A stretch of 22,801 bases of DNA from Bacillota bacterium (GTDB taxonomy: Bacteria; Bacillota; Clostridia; Peptostreptococcales; Anaerovoracaceae), in NCBI GenBank assembly GCA_016281165.1, contig JAEEIC010000218.1:1-22801 (forward strand), in the 5' to 3' direction. Of the stretch, positions 1-7,142 are shown in pieces. Numbering within the stretch: position 1 is the first letter of the stretch; every line of letters begins with the position of its first letter. The position numbers and the translations under genes are program-made. The notes under the pieces are model-generated. The model was not told where the DNA came from and made no database searches. It saw only the letters and a program-made list of their open reading frames with translations.

Positions 1-13
1 AAAAGGAGATACC

Positions 14-463
14 ATGAGCTATAACAGAAAGAACAAGATCCTCGAGATCATCCAGCAGAACGAGGTGGAGACCCAGCAGCAGCTGGTCGAGCTGCTCTCT
101 CAGGCCGGCTTCAAGGCTACCCAGGCCACGGTCTCCAGGGACATACGCGATCTCAATCTGATCAAGACCGGCAGCGGCATGGGCAGGAACCACTACGCCC
201 TGCCTCCTAAGACCGAGAACAAGATCAGCGACAGGTTCAAGAAGATACTCAAGGAGACCATAAGGAGCGTCAGGAGCGCCGAGAACCTGATCGTCGTCCA
301 GACGCTCAGCGGCTGCGCCAGCGCCGCGGCCGAGGCTCTCGATTCCGCCTCCACCGAAGAGATCGTCGGCACCATCGCCGGCGACAACACCATTCTGGTC
401 ATAGTCGACAGCAAGGATCACGTCGAGGCGATAGTCAAAAAGATCAGGGAGATAATCGAGTAA
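14..463 (+). CDS. argR: Arginine repressor ArgR
   Basis: Arginine-responsive transcription factor of the ArgR/AhrC family; members form hexamers that repress arginine synthesis and often activate its breakdown. The 149 residues match the family's usual length. The N-terminal winged helix-turn-helix includes TQATVSRDI (residues 36-44), the DNA-reading helix. The C-terminal oligomerisation and arginine-binding domain shows SGCASAAAEALD (99-110) and GTIAGDNT (119-126), the arginine pocket and trimer-contact signature. The start at 14 has AAAAGGAG seven bases upstream. It is followed two bases later by recN, an order common in Bacillota, where genes of the tlyA/nadK cluster usually lie upstream; those would be off the window. 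No ARG box can be judged because only 13 bases of upstream sequence are present. The family assignment is secure. Confidence 0.97.
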   Translation: MSYNRKNKILEIIQQNEVETQQQLVELLSQAGFKATQATVSRDIRDLNLIKTGSGMGRNHYALPPKTENKISDRFKKILKETIRSVRSAENLIVVQTLSGCASAAAEALDSASTEEIVGTIAGDNTILVIVDSKDHVEAIVKKIREIIE

Positions 464-465
464 AG

Positions 466-2121
466 ATGCTCGTCAGTTTAAGCATAGAAAATTTCGCCGT
501 CATCAAGAAGCTCGACGTCGATCTTGATGAAGGTCTGCTGGTCATGACCGGAGAGACCGGCGCCGGAAAATCGGTCATCATCGAGGCGGTGAGCATGGCC
601 CTGGGAGCGAGAGCGGACACCGACCTCATAAGGACCGGCGAAGACAAGGCCGTCGTCACCTTAGTGATAGACGGATCCGACTCGCTTTTGGCAAAGCTCG
701 AAGAGATAGGCGCTCCGGCCGAGCTTCCCGTCATCATCAGAAGAGAGATAAATTCCCAGAGCAGGAGCATTTGCCGCGTGAACGGGGCCATAGTCCCCCT
801 CTCCCAGCTCTCCGCCTTCTGCAAAGGCCTTGCCGATATACACGGCCAGTATGACCATCAGTACCTGCTCGATAAAGAGAACCACCTGAGCGTGCTCGAT
901 CTTTACGGGGGAGACGAGCTTGCCGCGGTCAAAATAGAGACAGCGGAGCGTTATTCCGCTTACGCCGCCCTTTCGGGCTCGCTCATGGAGCTCAGAAAGA
1001 CTCTTTCTGACGCCAAAAGGCAGAAGGAACTGCTGGAATACGAGCTGCGTGATATCCAGAGCGCGTCCCTTAAGCCCCGCGAGGACGAGGAACTGAGCGA
1101 GCAGATAGCGGTCATGGAGCATTCCGAGCAGATCTACGAAGCCCTCTCAGCGGCTTATGAAGGTCTTTTCGCATCCGACAGCAGCGCTTATTCGCGGCTC
1201 GGCAACGCCGCCGAAGAGCTGGGCGCGATCGAGAGCTTTTCCTCCGAATATAAGAGCTTCTCCGAGACCCTCAAAGATATATATTACCGCACCGAGGATC
1301 TGAGGAGCGACCTCAGGCATCTTCGCGACAGAGCCTCCTTCTCGCCCGAAGAGCTGGACGAGGCGATCGAAAGACTTGAGCTCATCAATTCCCTGAAACG
1401 CAAGTACGGCGGGAGCCTCGAGGCTGTCATGTCCTACGCGGATAAGGCCAGAGCGTCCCTTGAGACCCTCGAGAGCTCGGACGAAAAGGTGAGAGAGCTC
1501 GAAGAGAAGATCCGCCTTGCCCGCGGGCTCTACGACGAGAGCGCCGCCCTGCTCTCTTCTCTCAGAAGAAAAGCCGCCGCGTCTCTTGAGGAAAGAGTGG
1601 GAAAGGAACTGTCGGAGCTCAATTTCAGATCAGCCAGGTTCTCCGTCGCTCTTGATAAGGCTCCCGTCTCGGCGCTGGGCGCCGACAGCGCCGAATTCCT
1701 CATGAGCGCCAACAAAGGCGAGGATCTTAAGCCTCTGGCCAAGGTCGCCAGCGGCGGCGAGCTCTCGAGGATAATGCTGGCCTTAAAGCGCATCATCGCC
1801 GACATCGACGGCATACCGACCCTCATCTTCGACGAGATCGATACCGGCATCAGCGGCGCCACGGCCGGTATCGTGGGAGAAAAGCTCCGGTCCATCTCCA
1901 AAGGCCGCCAGGTCATCTGCATCACCCACCTGCCCCAGATCGCGGCCCTGGGCGATCATCACTACCTGATCAAAAAGGAGAGCGGCGAAAAGAGCACCAG
2001 CACCACCGTGATCCGCCTCTCGCCCGAAGAAAGGATAGAAGAGCTGGCCAGGCTCCTTTCCGGCACCGAGATCACGGACAGCGCCAGAGCCCAGGCAAAA
2101 GAGCTGCTGGGCAGGCGCTGA
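466..2121 (+). CDS. recN: DNA repair protein RecN
   Basis: SMC-like ATPase that acts early in double-strand break repair and is cytoplasmic. The 551 residues are normal for the family. Walker A is GETGAGKS (residues 29-36). The ABC signature SGGELS is at 429-434, and the Walker B and D-loop stretch LIFDEIDTG is at 453-461, followed by the switch-histidine segment THLPQIAA. Between about 150 and 380 the protein is rich in Glu, Lys, Leu and Ala, as expected for the antiparallel coiled-coil arm. It starts two bases after the argR stop with only a weak ribosome site (GGGAG about 14 bases upstream), so translation is probably coupled to argR. A strong terminator follows. Nothing is missing or broken. 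Confidence 0.97.
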   Translation: MLVSLSIENFAVIKKLDVDLDEGLLVMTGETGAGKSVIIEAVSMALGARADTDLIRTGEDKAVVTLVIDGSDSLLAKLEEIGAPAELPVIIRREINSQSRSICRVNGAIVPLSQLSAFCKGLADIHGQYDHQYLLDKENHLSVLDLYGGDELAAVKIETAERYSAYAALSGSLMELRKTLSDAKRQKELLEYELRDIQSASLKPREDEELSEQIAVMEHSEQIYEALSAAYEGLFASDSSAYSRLGNAAEELGAIESFSSEYKSFSETLKDIYYRTEDLRSDLRHLRDRASFSPEELDEAIERLELINSLKRKYGGSLEAVMSYADKARASLETLESSDEKVRELEEKIRLARGLYDESAALLSSLRRKAAASLEERVGKELSELNFRSARFSVALDKAPVSALGADSAEFLMSANKGEDLKPLAKVASGGELSRIMLALKRIIADIDGIPTLIFDEIDTGISGATAGIVGEKLRSISKGRQVICITHLPQIAALGDHHYLIKKESGEKSTSTTVIRLSPEERIEELARLLSGTEITDSARAQAKELLGRR

Positions 2122-2143
2122 GACCGACCTTTAAGCAAGGCAA

Positions 2144-2176
2144 AGCCCCGGGATCGCTCCCGGGGCTGTTTTATTG
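2144..2176 (+). terminator. Rho-independent terminator after recN (possibly bidirectional)
   Basis: A perfect 9-base-pair stem AGCCCCGGG / CCCGGGGCT with a 6-base loop is followed on the plus strand by GTTTTATTGCTTT. It closes argR-recN. The convergent SLH gene ends at 2195 on the other strand, where the same hairpin is followed by the weaker tract TTTGCCTTGCTT, so it may serve both directions. Confidence 0.9.
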
Positions 2177-2194
2177 CTTTGATCTCAGTGTTTA

Positions 2195-4666
2195 TTACAG
2201 CAGATCGTTGATCTTGTACATCTTCTCGTTGGTCCTGTTCATGATATCGAAGAAGTACTTCAGGTCCGCCTGGCTCATATCATCGAAGTCGAGGTCTTCA
2301 AGCTTGTCGACGAAGTCGGAATACTTATCGATGTATTTGTTGAAGTTGTTCTCTTCCTTGGTCGTATGATCCTCGATATCGTAATCCTTCATGAAGGAGT
2401 AGTACTCGTCGATGAAGGTCTCATAGGAGTCGAGGAGGTTCTTGACCGAGGCGGTGAGCTTGTCGGAAGCCGGGCTCTGCTGAGCGGAGCTGCCGGAAGC
2501 GCTGCCGGACTTGATGTTGTTGTAGTTGTAGAGATAGTAGATCACGTTGCATCTCGGGCAGTCGGCGTTGAGATCGTAATTGCCGCTGTAGCTGCCCTTG
2601 AGCAGGCCGTTGTATTTAGCCCAGTAATAGGCGTCGGTATACCACTTCTCGGCGTTGACGTCCTTCTCGGGCTGGCCCATCGCTCTCCAGATGAAGGTGA
2701 TGATCTGGGCGTTGGAGCACTTGTTGTTGGGGCTGAAGGTGGTGGCGGAGGTACCGTCGGTAATGCCCTTCTCGTAAGCCCAGAGCACCGGCTTATAGAA
2801 GTAATCGCTGGTCTTCACGTCGGTGAAGGGATTCTTGGTGGTCTTGGGCTCGGGCTGACCGACCGCTCTCCAGAGGAAGGTCACGACCTGGCCTCTGGTG
2901 GTGGTATCCTTGGGGCTGAAGGTGGTCTTGGTGGTCCCGTCGGTCACCTGCGGCTTGGCGTTGTAGGCCCAGTCCACGGCGTTGTAGAAGTAATCGCTGG
3001 TCTTCACGTCGGTGAACGGGAGCTTTGCCGAGACCTTCGAGGCGTCATAGTATCCGCAGACGGTGCAGTAGCCGTCGCTGCCGAAGGTATGCTCTTCCTT
3101 GTCGATGACGGAGCCGCAGCTGCATTCCTTCCAGTGATACTTGCTGGTATACTTGCCCTCGTATTTGTGGGTATGCGCCTTCTTTTCGACCTCGTCGAAG
3201 GTGTATTCGCATACGACCTCGCTCTCGTCGGAATCGGTGACCTTGCACTTGTATCCGTTGAGGGTCACGTAAGGATCCTCGTCGAAGCTGTAGCCCTTGG
3301 AGGCCTTGACGGTGATCTCTACGGTGTATTCCTCGCCCTCTTCGGCTTTGCCGGTATACTCGTCGTCATCATAGTACCAGACGGTCTTGCTGACGGTATA
3401 TCCCGGCGCCTTGTCGGTCGTCTTGTTCGTGTTCCTGGCGTTGGCCAGCTTCACTCCGTCTTCGGGCTCGTCGATAAAGAGCTTGATGGTCTCGATCTCG
3501 CTGTCTTCATCGTAGTCGTCGAACACGACCTCGATGCGGACAGAGCTGGCGGGCATAACGAAGGTGTAGTAATTATCGGACTGAGTCTTGATGTTGACCT
3601 TGTCGTCATCGGAATCATAGACCCTGATCGATTCCAGATCGACCTTATTGCCGGGAGCGGTGAGCACCCTTACGGTCTCGCCGGATTCGGCGCTGTCCTG
3701 TACGCTGACGTTGCCGGTGCCCTTGATGACGGTCTTGATCCTGAATTCGAGGCCGTCCTCGTCGAGCTTGTACTTTCTGCAGTTGTTCTCGATCTCGGTG
3801 AAGCTGCCGCCGGAGACCTCCTGTTCATAGACCTTGCTGTCCTCCAGGTAAACGGTCTGGTTGAAATCTCCGCCGGTGATGGTGTTGTAGTTGTTCACGG
3901 GGACATCGAAGGTTCCGCCGGAGATGATGGCGTAGTTGTTGAACTCGTCGCTCTTGCCGCCCTTGAAGGTGCCGCCCTTGACCTCGCTCTCCTGGTAATC
4001 ATCATCGCTGCTGTCGCCGTTGACGAAGGATCCCTCGAAGGTACCGGTCACCACGAGGCCCAGATTAGTGAAGCCGCCTGTGAACTTGGCCTTGGATCCC
4101 TTGGGAACAGTGCCGTAGTTGGTGACGTTGGAAGCGAAGGTACCGCCCGTGATGGTCCCCTTTTCGTAATTCTCGAGGCCCTTGAAATCGCCGCCGGAGA
4201 TCTTGCCTTCACTCTTTACTATCTTCTTGTAGGTACCGTCCTTGAGCTCGCCGCCCTCATAGTTGGCGATCTTGGAGCCGTTGAAGGTGCCGCCCTTGAC
4301 GAGGCCGTTGTTCTCGAAGATGCCGTTGTAGGTGCCGCCGCTGATGGTGGCGTCTTCCATGTTGACAACGACTTCGGAGAAGGTGCCTTCTGAGATGGTC
4401 CCGTAGTTGAACACGGGCACCTTGCAGGCGCTGCCGGTGAACTTGAAGGTGTAGCCTTCCTCAAGGATTATGCCTTCGTCGTCATAATCATCCTTGTAGT
4501 TGTCGTAGCCCAGTTCCCATCCGGTCCCCTCGTCTTCTGAAGGTTCTCCCTTTGAATTGATCTTTATGGTCACCGTCTTGGTCGCCGCGAAGCTCACAGT
4601 GGGAGCCACGGCCATGACCAGAAGGAGCGTCACAAGGATCAGACTGAGTATTCTCTTTCCGTTCAT
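2195..4666 (-). CDS. Secreted SLH-domain protein with GGTF-repeat (beta-solenoid-like) region
   Basis: Predicted cell-surface protein of 823 residues. A signal peptide covers residues 1-28 (basic start, Leu/Val-rich core, cleavage after SFAA). Residues about 65-293 hold roughly twelve degenerate units of 14-20 residues resembling NYxxIxGGTFxxxV, a pattern suggesting a stacked beta-solenoid. Next come a module resembling divergent InlB B-repeats (ending FVMPASSVRIEVVF), an Ig-like segment, and a small Cys/His module at about 497-537 with ECSCG and CTVCG pairs, possibly zinc-binding. Three atypical SLH motifs start near 551, 611 and 672. They should anchor the protein to pyruvylated wall polymer. 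A charged helical tail (735-823) with DSYETFIDEY closes it. The ATG at 4666 has AAAGGGGG upstream and the gene has its own promoter. The SLH block closely matches the protein at 21541. The molecular function is unknown; a structural or adhesin role is only a guess. Confidence 0.9.
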   Translation of the reverse strand: MNGKRILSLILVTLLLVMAVAPTVSFAATKTVTIKINSKGEPSEDEGTGWELGYDNYKDDYDDEGIILEEGYTFKFTGSACKVPVFNYGTISEGTFSEVVVNMEDATISGGTYNGIFENNGLVKGGTFNGSKIANYEGGELKDGTYKKIVKSEGKISGGDFKGLENYEKGTITGGTFASNVTNYGTVPKGSKAKFTGGFTNLGLVVTGTFEGSFVNGDSSDDDYQESEVKGGTFKGGKSDEFNNYAIISGGTFDVPVNNYNTITGGDFNQTVYLEDSKVYEQEVSGGSFTEIENNCRKYKLDEDGLEFRIKTVIKGTGNVSVQDSAESGETVRVLTAPGNKVDLESIRVYDSDDDKVNIKTQSDNYYTFVMPASSVRIEVVFDDYDEDSEIETIKLFIDEPEDGVKLANARNTNKTTDKAPGYTVSKTVWYYDDDEYTGKAEEGEEYTVEITVKASKGYSFDEDPYVTLNGYKCKVTDSDESEVVCEYTFDEVEKKAHTHKYEGKYTSKYHWKECSCGSVIDKEEHTFGSDGYCTVCGYYDASKVSAKLPFTDVKTSDYFYNAVDWAYNAKPQVTDGTTKTTFSPKDTTTRGQVVTFLWRAVGQPEPKTTKNPFTDVKTSDYFYKPVLWAYEKGITDGTSATTFSPNNKCSNAQIITFIWRAMGQPEKDVNAEKWYTDAYYWAKYNGLLKGSYSGNYDLNADCPRCNVIYYLYNYNNIKSGSASGSSAQQSPASDKLTASVKNLLDSYETFIDEYYSFMKDYDIEDHTTKEENNFNKYIDKYSDFVDKLEDLDFDDMSQADLKYFFDIMNRTNEKMYKINDLL
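3785..4470 (-). repeat. Coding repeats: about twelve degenerate GGTF units
   Basis: Protein-level tandem repeats inside the 823-residue SLH protein. Units include NYGTISEGTF, ATISGGTYNG, GLVKGGTFNG, GTITGGTFAS, AIISGGTFDV and NTITGGDFNQ, about 14-20 residues each with a longer acidic insert near 4000. The DNA copies have drifted, with no long identical stretches, so this is an old repeat held by protein structure and not a recent expansion. Confidence 0.75.
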
Positions 4667-4701
4667 TAAATTACCCCCTTTGGTAAAATTATTTCGGAAA
4701 T

Positions 4702-4730
4702 ATTATAGCACCATGATATGTGAAATTCCA
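4702..4730 (-). promoter_or_regulatory. Promoter for the 823-residue SLH gene (extended -10)
   Basis: Reading the minus strand, TATAAT at 4707-4702 is preceded by TGC, giving the extended -10 form TGnTATAAT. A weak -35 candidate, TGGAAT, lies 17 bases upstream (4730-4725). It sits 36 bases before the gene's start codon, in AT-rich DNA just downstream of the wecC terminator. Confidence 0.7.
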
Positions 4731-4740
4731 TATTTTCGGG

Positions 4741-4778
4741 TATAAAAAGAGGTATATTTTTAAAAAATACACCTCTTT
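4741..4778 (-). terminator. Terminator of the galE-wecC operon
   Basis: On the minus strand a 16-base arm beginning AAAGAGGTGTATTTTT pairs, with a single G-U wobble, with the arm AAAAATATACCTCTTT (4761-4746) across an almost absent loop, and then runs into TTTTTATA. It lies 54 bases after the wecC stop and isolates that operon from the SLH gene promoter. Confidence 0.85.
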
Positions 4779-4831
4779 GCTGTCTATATGATGTTGAAGG
4801 CCTTAAAAATAAAGCGCTTTCGCCCCAATAT

Positions 4832-6049
4832 TTAGAGTTTGTACACTCCGATGCCTTTCGGACAGACGTTCCTCGTATCGAATACGAGCTTCCCCTTAAG
4901 AATTTCGGTATTGTCCCTCAGCTGCCTGTGGCCGACCATGACGACCACCAGGTCGACGTCGGCGAGGAAAGCGTCGAGATCGTGATACTGGTTGTCGACG
5001 ATATCGTTCTTCACCCAGGGATCGTAGACCTTCATCCCGCAGGCAAGAGGCCTTTCCAGAAGCTGCAGCGTGGGGCTCTCGCGCACGTCGTCGACGTTCT
5101 CCTTGTAGGTCAGGCCGTAGAGACCGACGCGGCTCACGTCGCGTATGCCGTTCATCTTCATGATGGTCTCGATGCGGTCGAGCACGAAATCGGGCATGCT
5201 GTCGTTGACTATGCGGGCCTGGTGGATGAGCCTCGCCTGCTCGGGGTAATCCCCTACCAGGAACCAGGGATCGACGGAGATGCAGTGACCGCCCACGCCG
5301 GGGCCGGGCTGCAGTATATTGACGCGGGGGTGCATGTTGGCGATGCGTATGATCTCGTATACGTCCATGCCGTCGCGGCGGCAGATGCGGGCCAGCTCGT
5401 TGGCGAAGGCGATGTTTATGTCTCTGTAGGTGTTCTCAACAACCTTAGTCATCTCGGCTGTCCTGATGTCGGTCACCACCATCTCGCCGCGGCAGAAGCT
5501 CGAATAGACCGACTTCACGATCTCGCCTGTCTCAGGATCGTCCACGCCTATGGTCCTGGAGTTGTGCTCGAGCTCGTAGACCATGTTGCCGGGGATGATG
5601 CGCTCGGGAGTATGGGCGAGATGGACGTCGGTGCCGACGGCGAAGCCCTTGGCCTGCACGGCGGGCTTCACGAAGCGGTCGACGGTGCCCGGCGAGATCG
5701 TCGATTCTATGCTGATGACGGAGCCCTGCGGGCAGACGTCGAGCACGCTGTTCACGGCCGAGACCACGTAAGCGGGATCTATCTTCTTGCTGACCTTGTC
5801 ATAGGGAGTCGGGACCGCGATGACATACATGTCGGCCTTGGGATATCCACACTCAAAGCTGATGCCGGCCTTTACAGCGGCCCTGAAGAGCTCGTCGAGG
5901 CCCTTCTCCTCGAAGGTCACCTCTCCGGCGTTGAGCATCTCTATCTTGGCGGGATCATAGTCTACTCCGACCACGTCCACCCCGTGGGACGCCATCATGA
6001 GCGAGGTGGGAAGGCCTATGTATCCCATGCCTACGACGCATACTTTCAT
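4832..6049 (-). CDS. wecC: UDP-N-acetyl-D-mannosamine dehydrogenase (WecC-like nucleotide-sugar dehydrogenase)
   Basis: NAD-dependent enzyme that oxidises a UDP-sugar twice to its uronate, most likely UDP-ManNAc to UDP-ManNAcA. It has 405 residues from the chosen start. The Rossmann motif GMGYIGLPTS is at residues 7-16, THP-type substrate residues appear in AHTPERIIPGN (145-155), and the catalytic cysteine is C256 in GVGGHCISVDPWF. That HCxxVDPWF form, together with NTYRDINIAFANELA (206-220), is typical of WecC rather than UDP-glucose dehydrogenases, though substrate is not proven by motif. I chose the ATG at 6049 because it overlaps the galE stop as ATGA, has GGGAGG seven bases upstream and begins exactly at the conserved MKVCVVG; a 13-residue longer reading is unlikely. 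The WecB epimerase that would supply its substrate is not in the window. Confidence 0.9.
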   Translation of the reverse strand: MKVCVVGMGYIGLPTSLMMASHGVDVVGVDYDPAKIEMLNAGEVTFEEKGLDELFRAAVKAGISFECGYPKADMYVIAVPTPYDKVSKKIDPAYVVSAVNSVLDVCPQGSVISIESTISPGTVDRFVKPAVQAKGFAVGTDVHLAHTPERIIPGNMVYELEHNSRTIGVDDPETGEIVKSVYSSFCRGEMVVTDIRTAEMTKVVENTYRDINIAFANELARICRRDGMDVYEIIRIANMHPRVNILQPGPGVGGHCISVDPWFLVGDYPEQARLIHQARIVNDSMPDFVLDRIETIMKMNGIRDVSRVGLYGLTYKENVDDVRESPTLQLLERPLACGMKVYDPWVKNDIVDNQYHDLDAFLADVDLVVVMVGHRQLRDNTEILKGKLVFDTRNVCPKGIGVYKL

Positions 6050-7050
6050 TTGAAAACCTCCCTGCCCCATAGCCAGGAGCTCCGGCACATATCGTCGATA
6101 CCGCGTTTGGCCTTCCAGCCCAGCACTCTTTCGGCCTTATCGGTCGCCGCGTACATCTCGGGCACGTCGCCTTCCCTGCGCGGCGCGTATTCAACATTGA
6201 GCTTGAGATCGTTCACTCTCTCGAAGGACTCTATGAGTTCGAGCACGCTGCTGCCCCTGCCCGTCCCGAGATTGAAGACCTCGCAGCCTCTGTTCTCCTC
6301 AGCGTATCTGAGGGCGGCCAGATGGCCCTCAGCCAGATCGCTTATATGTATGTAGTCTCTCACCGCGCTGCCGTCGGGCGTGGGATAATCGGTCCCGAAG
6401 ACCGAGAGCTTTTCCTTGATGCCCGCCGCGGTCAATACTAGATTCGGCATTATATTGGCGGAGCCCCTGCGGGGATCCTCGCCGATGAGGGCGGAGGCGT
6501 CGGCCCCGATGGGATTGAAATAGCGCAGTATAACAAATGAGCACTCGGGTTCGGCGGCGGCCTCGTCCCTTAAGATCTCTTCGCACATGTATTTAGTGCG
6601 GCCGTAAGGGTTGGCGAGCTTTCCCAGAGGAGTCCCCTCGGTAAAGGGGACCGGACTGTCGCCGTAAACGGTGGCGGAGGAGCTGAAGACGAAGCGCCTG
6701 CAGCCATGCTCCTTCATGACCTCCAGTACCGTCAGAATGCCGTCGATGTTGTTGCGGTAATACTTGAGCGGCAGCCTGACCGACTCTCCCACCGCTTTTT
6801 TGGCGGCAAAATGTATGACAGCGCTTATATCGTTCTCGTCAAACACGCGCTTCAGTTCTTTTTTGTCCGTTATGTCGATCTCATAGAAGGCCGGTCTCTT
6901 CCCGCATATCATCTCGACGCGGTCTATGACCGAGGCGCTGGAGTTCGAGAGGTCGTCGGCGATGACGACGTCAAGGCCCTGCTTCAAGAGCTCTACGGCG
7001 GTGTGGGAACCTATGTAGCCCGTTCCGCCGGTCAGCAATACCTGTGACAT
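6046..7050 (-). CDS. galE: UDP-glucose (or UDP-GlcNAc) 4-epimerase
   Basis: Short-chain dehydrogenase/epimerase that inverts C4 of UDP-hexoses using tightly bound NAD; cytosolic. It has 334 residues, a standard length. The NAD motif TGGTGYIGSH is at residues 7-16, the SSSATVYG segment at 123-130, and the catalytic pair Y149/K153 is in YGRTK. The RYFNPIGADASALIGEDP stretch, which contacts the uridine nucleotide, is also present. The start has GGAG six to seven bases upstream. It is the first gene of a two-gene operon with wecC, to which it is coupled by a 4-base ATGA overlap. With no galK or galT nearby and a sugar dehydrogenase as partner, a cell-wall or exopolymer role is more likely than galactose catabolism, but that is inference. 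Confidence 0.95.
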   Translation of the reverse strand: MSQVLLTGGTGYIGSHTAVELLKQGLDVVIADDLSNSSASVIDRVEMICGKRPAFYEIDITDKKELKRVFDENDISAVIHFAAKKAVGESVRLPLKYYRNNIDGILTVLEVMKEHGCRRFVFSSSATVYGDSPVPFTEGTPLGKLANPYGRTKYMCEEILRDEAAAEPECSFVILRYFNPIGADASALIGEDPRRGSANIMPNLVLTAAGIKEKLSVFGTDYPTPDGSAVRDYIHISDLAEGHLAALRYAEENRGCEVFNLGTGRGSSVLELIESFERVNDLKLNVEYAPRREGDVPEMYAATDKAERVLGWKAKRGIDDMCRSSWLWGREVFK

Positions 7051-7074
7051 ATTTATCTCCGTTCATCTTCAAAA

Positions 7075-7101
7075 GTACCCGCTGACTCATGCAGCGGGCA
7101 C
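7075..7101 (-). terminator. Hairpin in the galE leader / end of the export operon
   Basis: On the minus strand CCCGCTG (7098-7092) pairs with CAGCGGG (7084-7078) across a 7-base loop, with two more outer pairs past a mismatch, followed by only TTTT. It could terminate transcripts coming from the upstream SLH/export operon. Because the predicted galE promoter lies upstream of it, it would also be the first structure in the galE leader. The short T tract makes a true terminator uncertain. Confidence 0.55.
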
Positions 7102-7113
7102 ACAAGCTTTAAT

Positions 7114-7142
7114 ATTATATATCTAATCCGCGGAGAATTCAA
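7114..7142 (-). promoter_or_regulatory. Promoter for galE-wecC
   Basis: On the minus strand TTGAAT (7142-7137) and TATAAT (7119-7114) are separated by exactly 17 bases. The -35 box lies within the last codons of the preceding SLH gene and the -10 begins four bases after its TAG stop. A transcript would start near 7107 and give a leader of about 57 bases containing the 7075-7101 hairpin. Confidence 0.7.

Noticed and set aside
2366..4393. Long plus-strand open frame (675 codons) opposite the 823-residue SLH gene
   Set aside because: It has no ribosome site and a low-complexity Val/Gly/Leu/Ala-rich translation with no recognisable domain. The opposite strand has a signal peptide, SLH motifs, a promoter and a good ribosome site. 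It is an artefact of GC-rich codon use.
6050..6088. Upstream start for wecC adding 13 residues
   Set aside because: The extra residues lie inside galE. The internal ATG has GGGAGG and an ATGA overlap and begins at the conserved Rossmann strand.
4928..6355. Plus-strand open frame of 475 codons opposite wecC/galE
   Set aside because: His/Asp/Val/Gly-rich translation without motifs, crossing two well-supported minus-strand genes.
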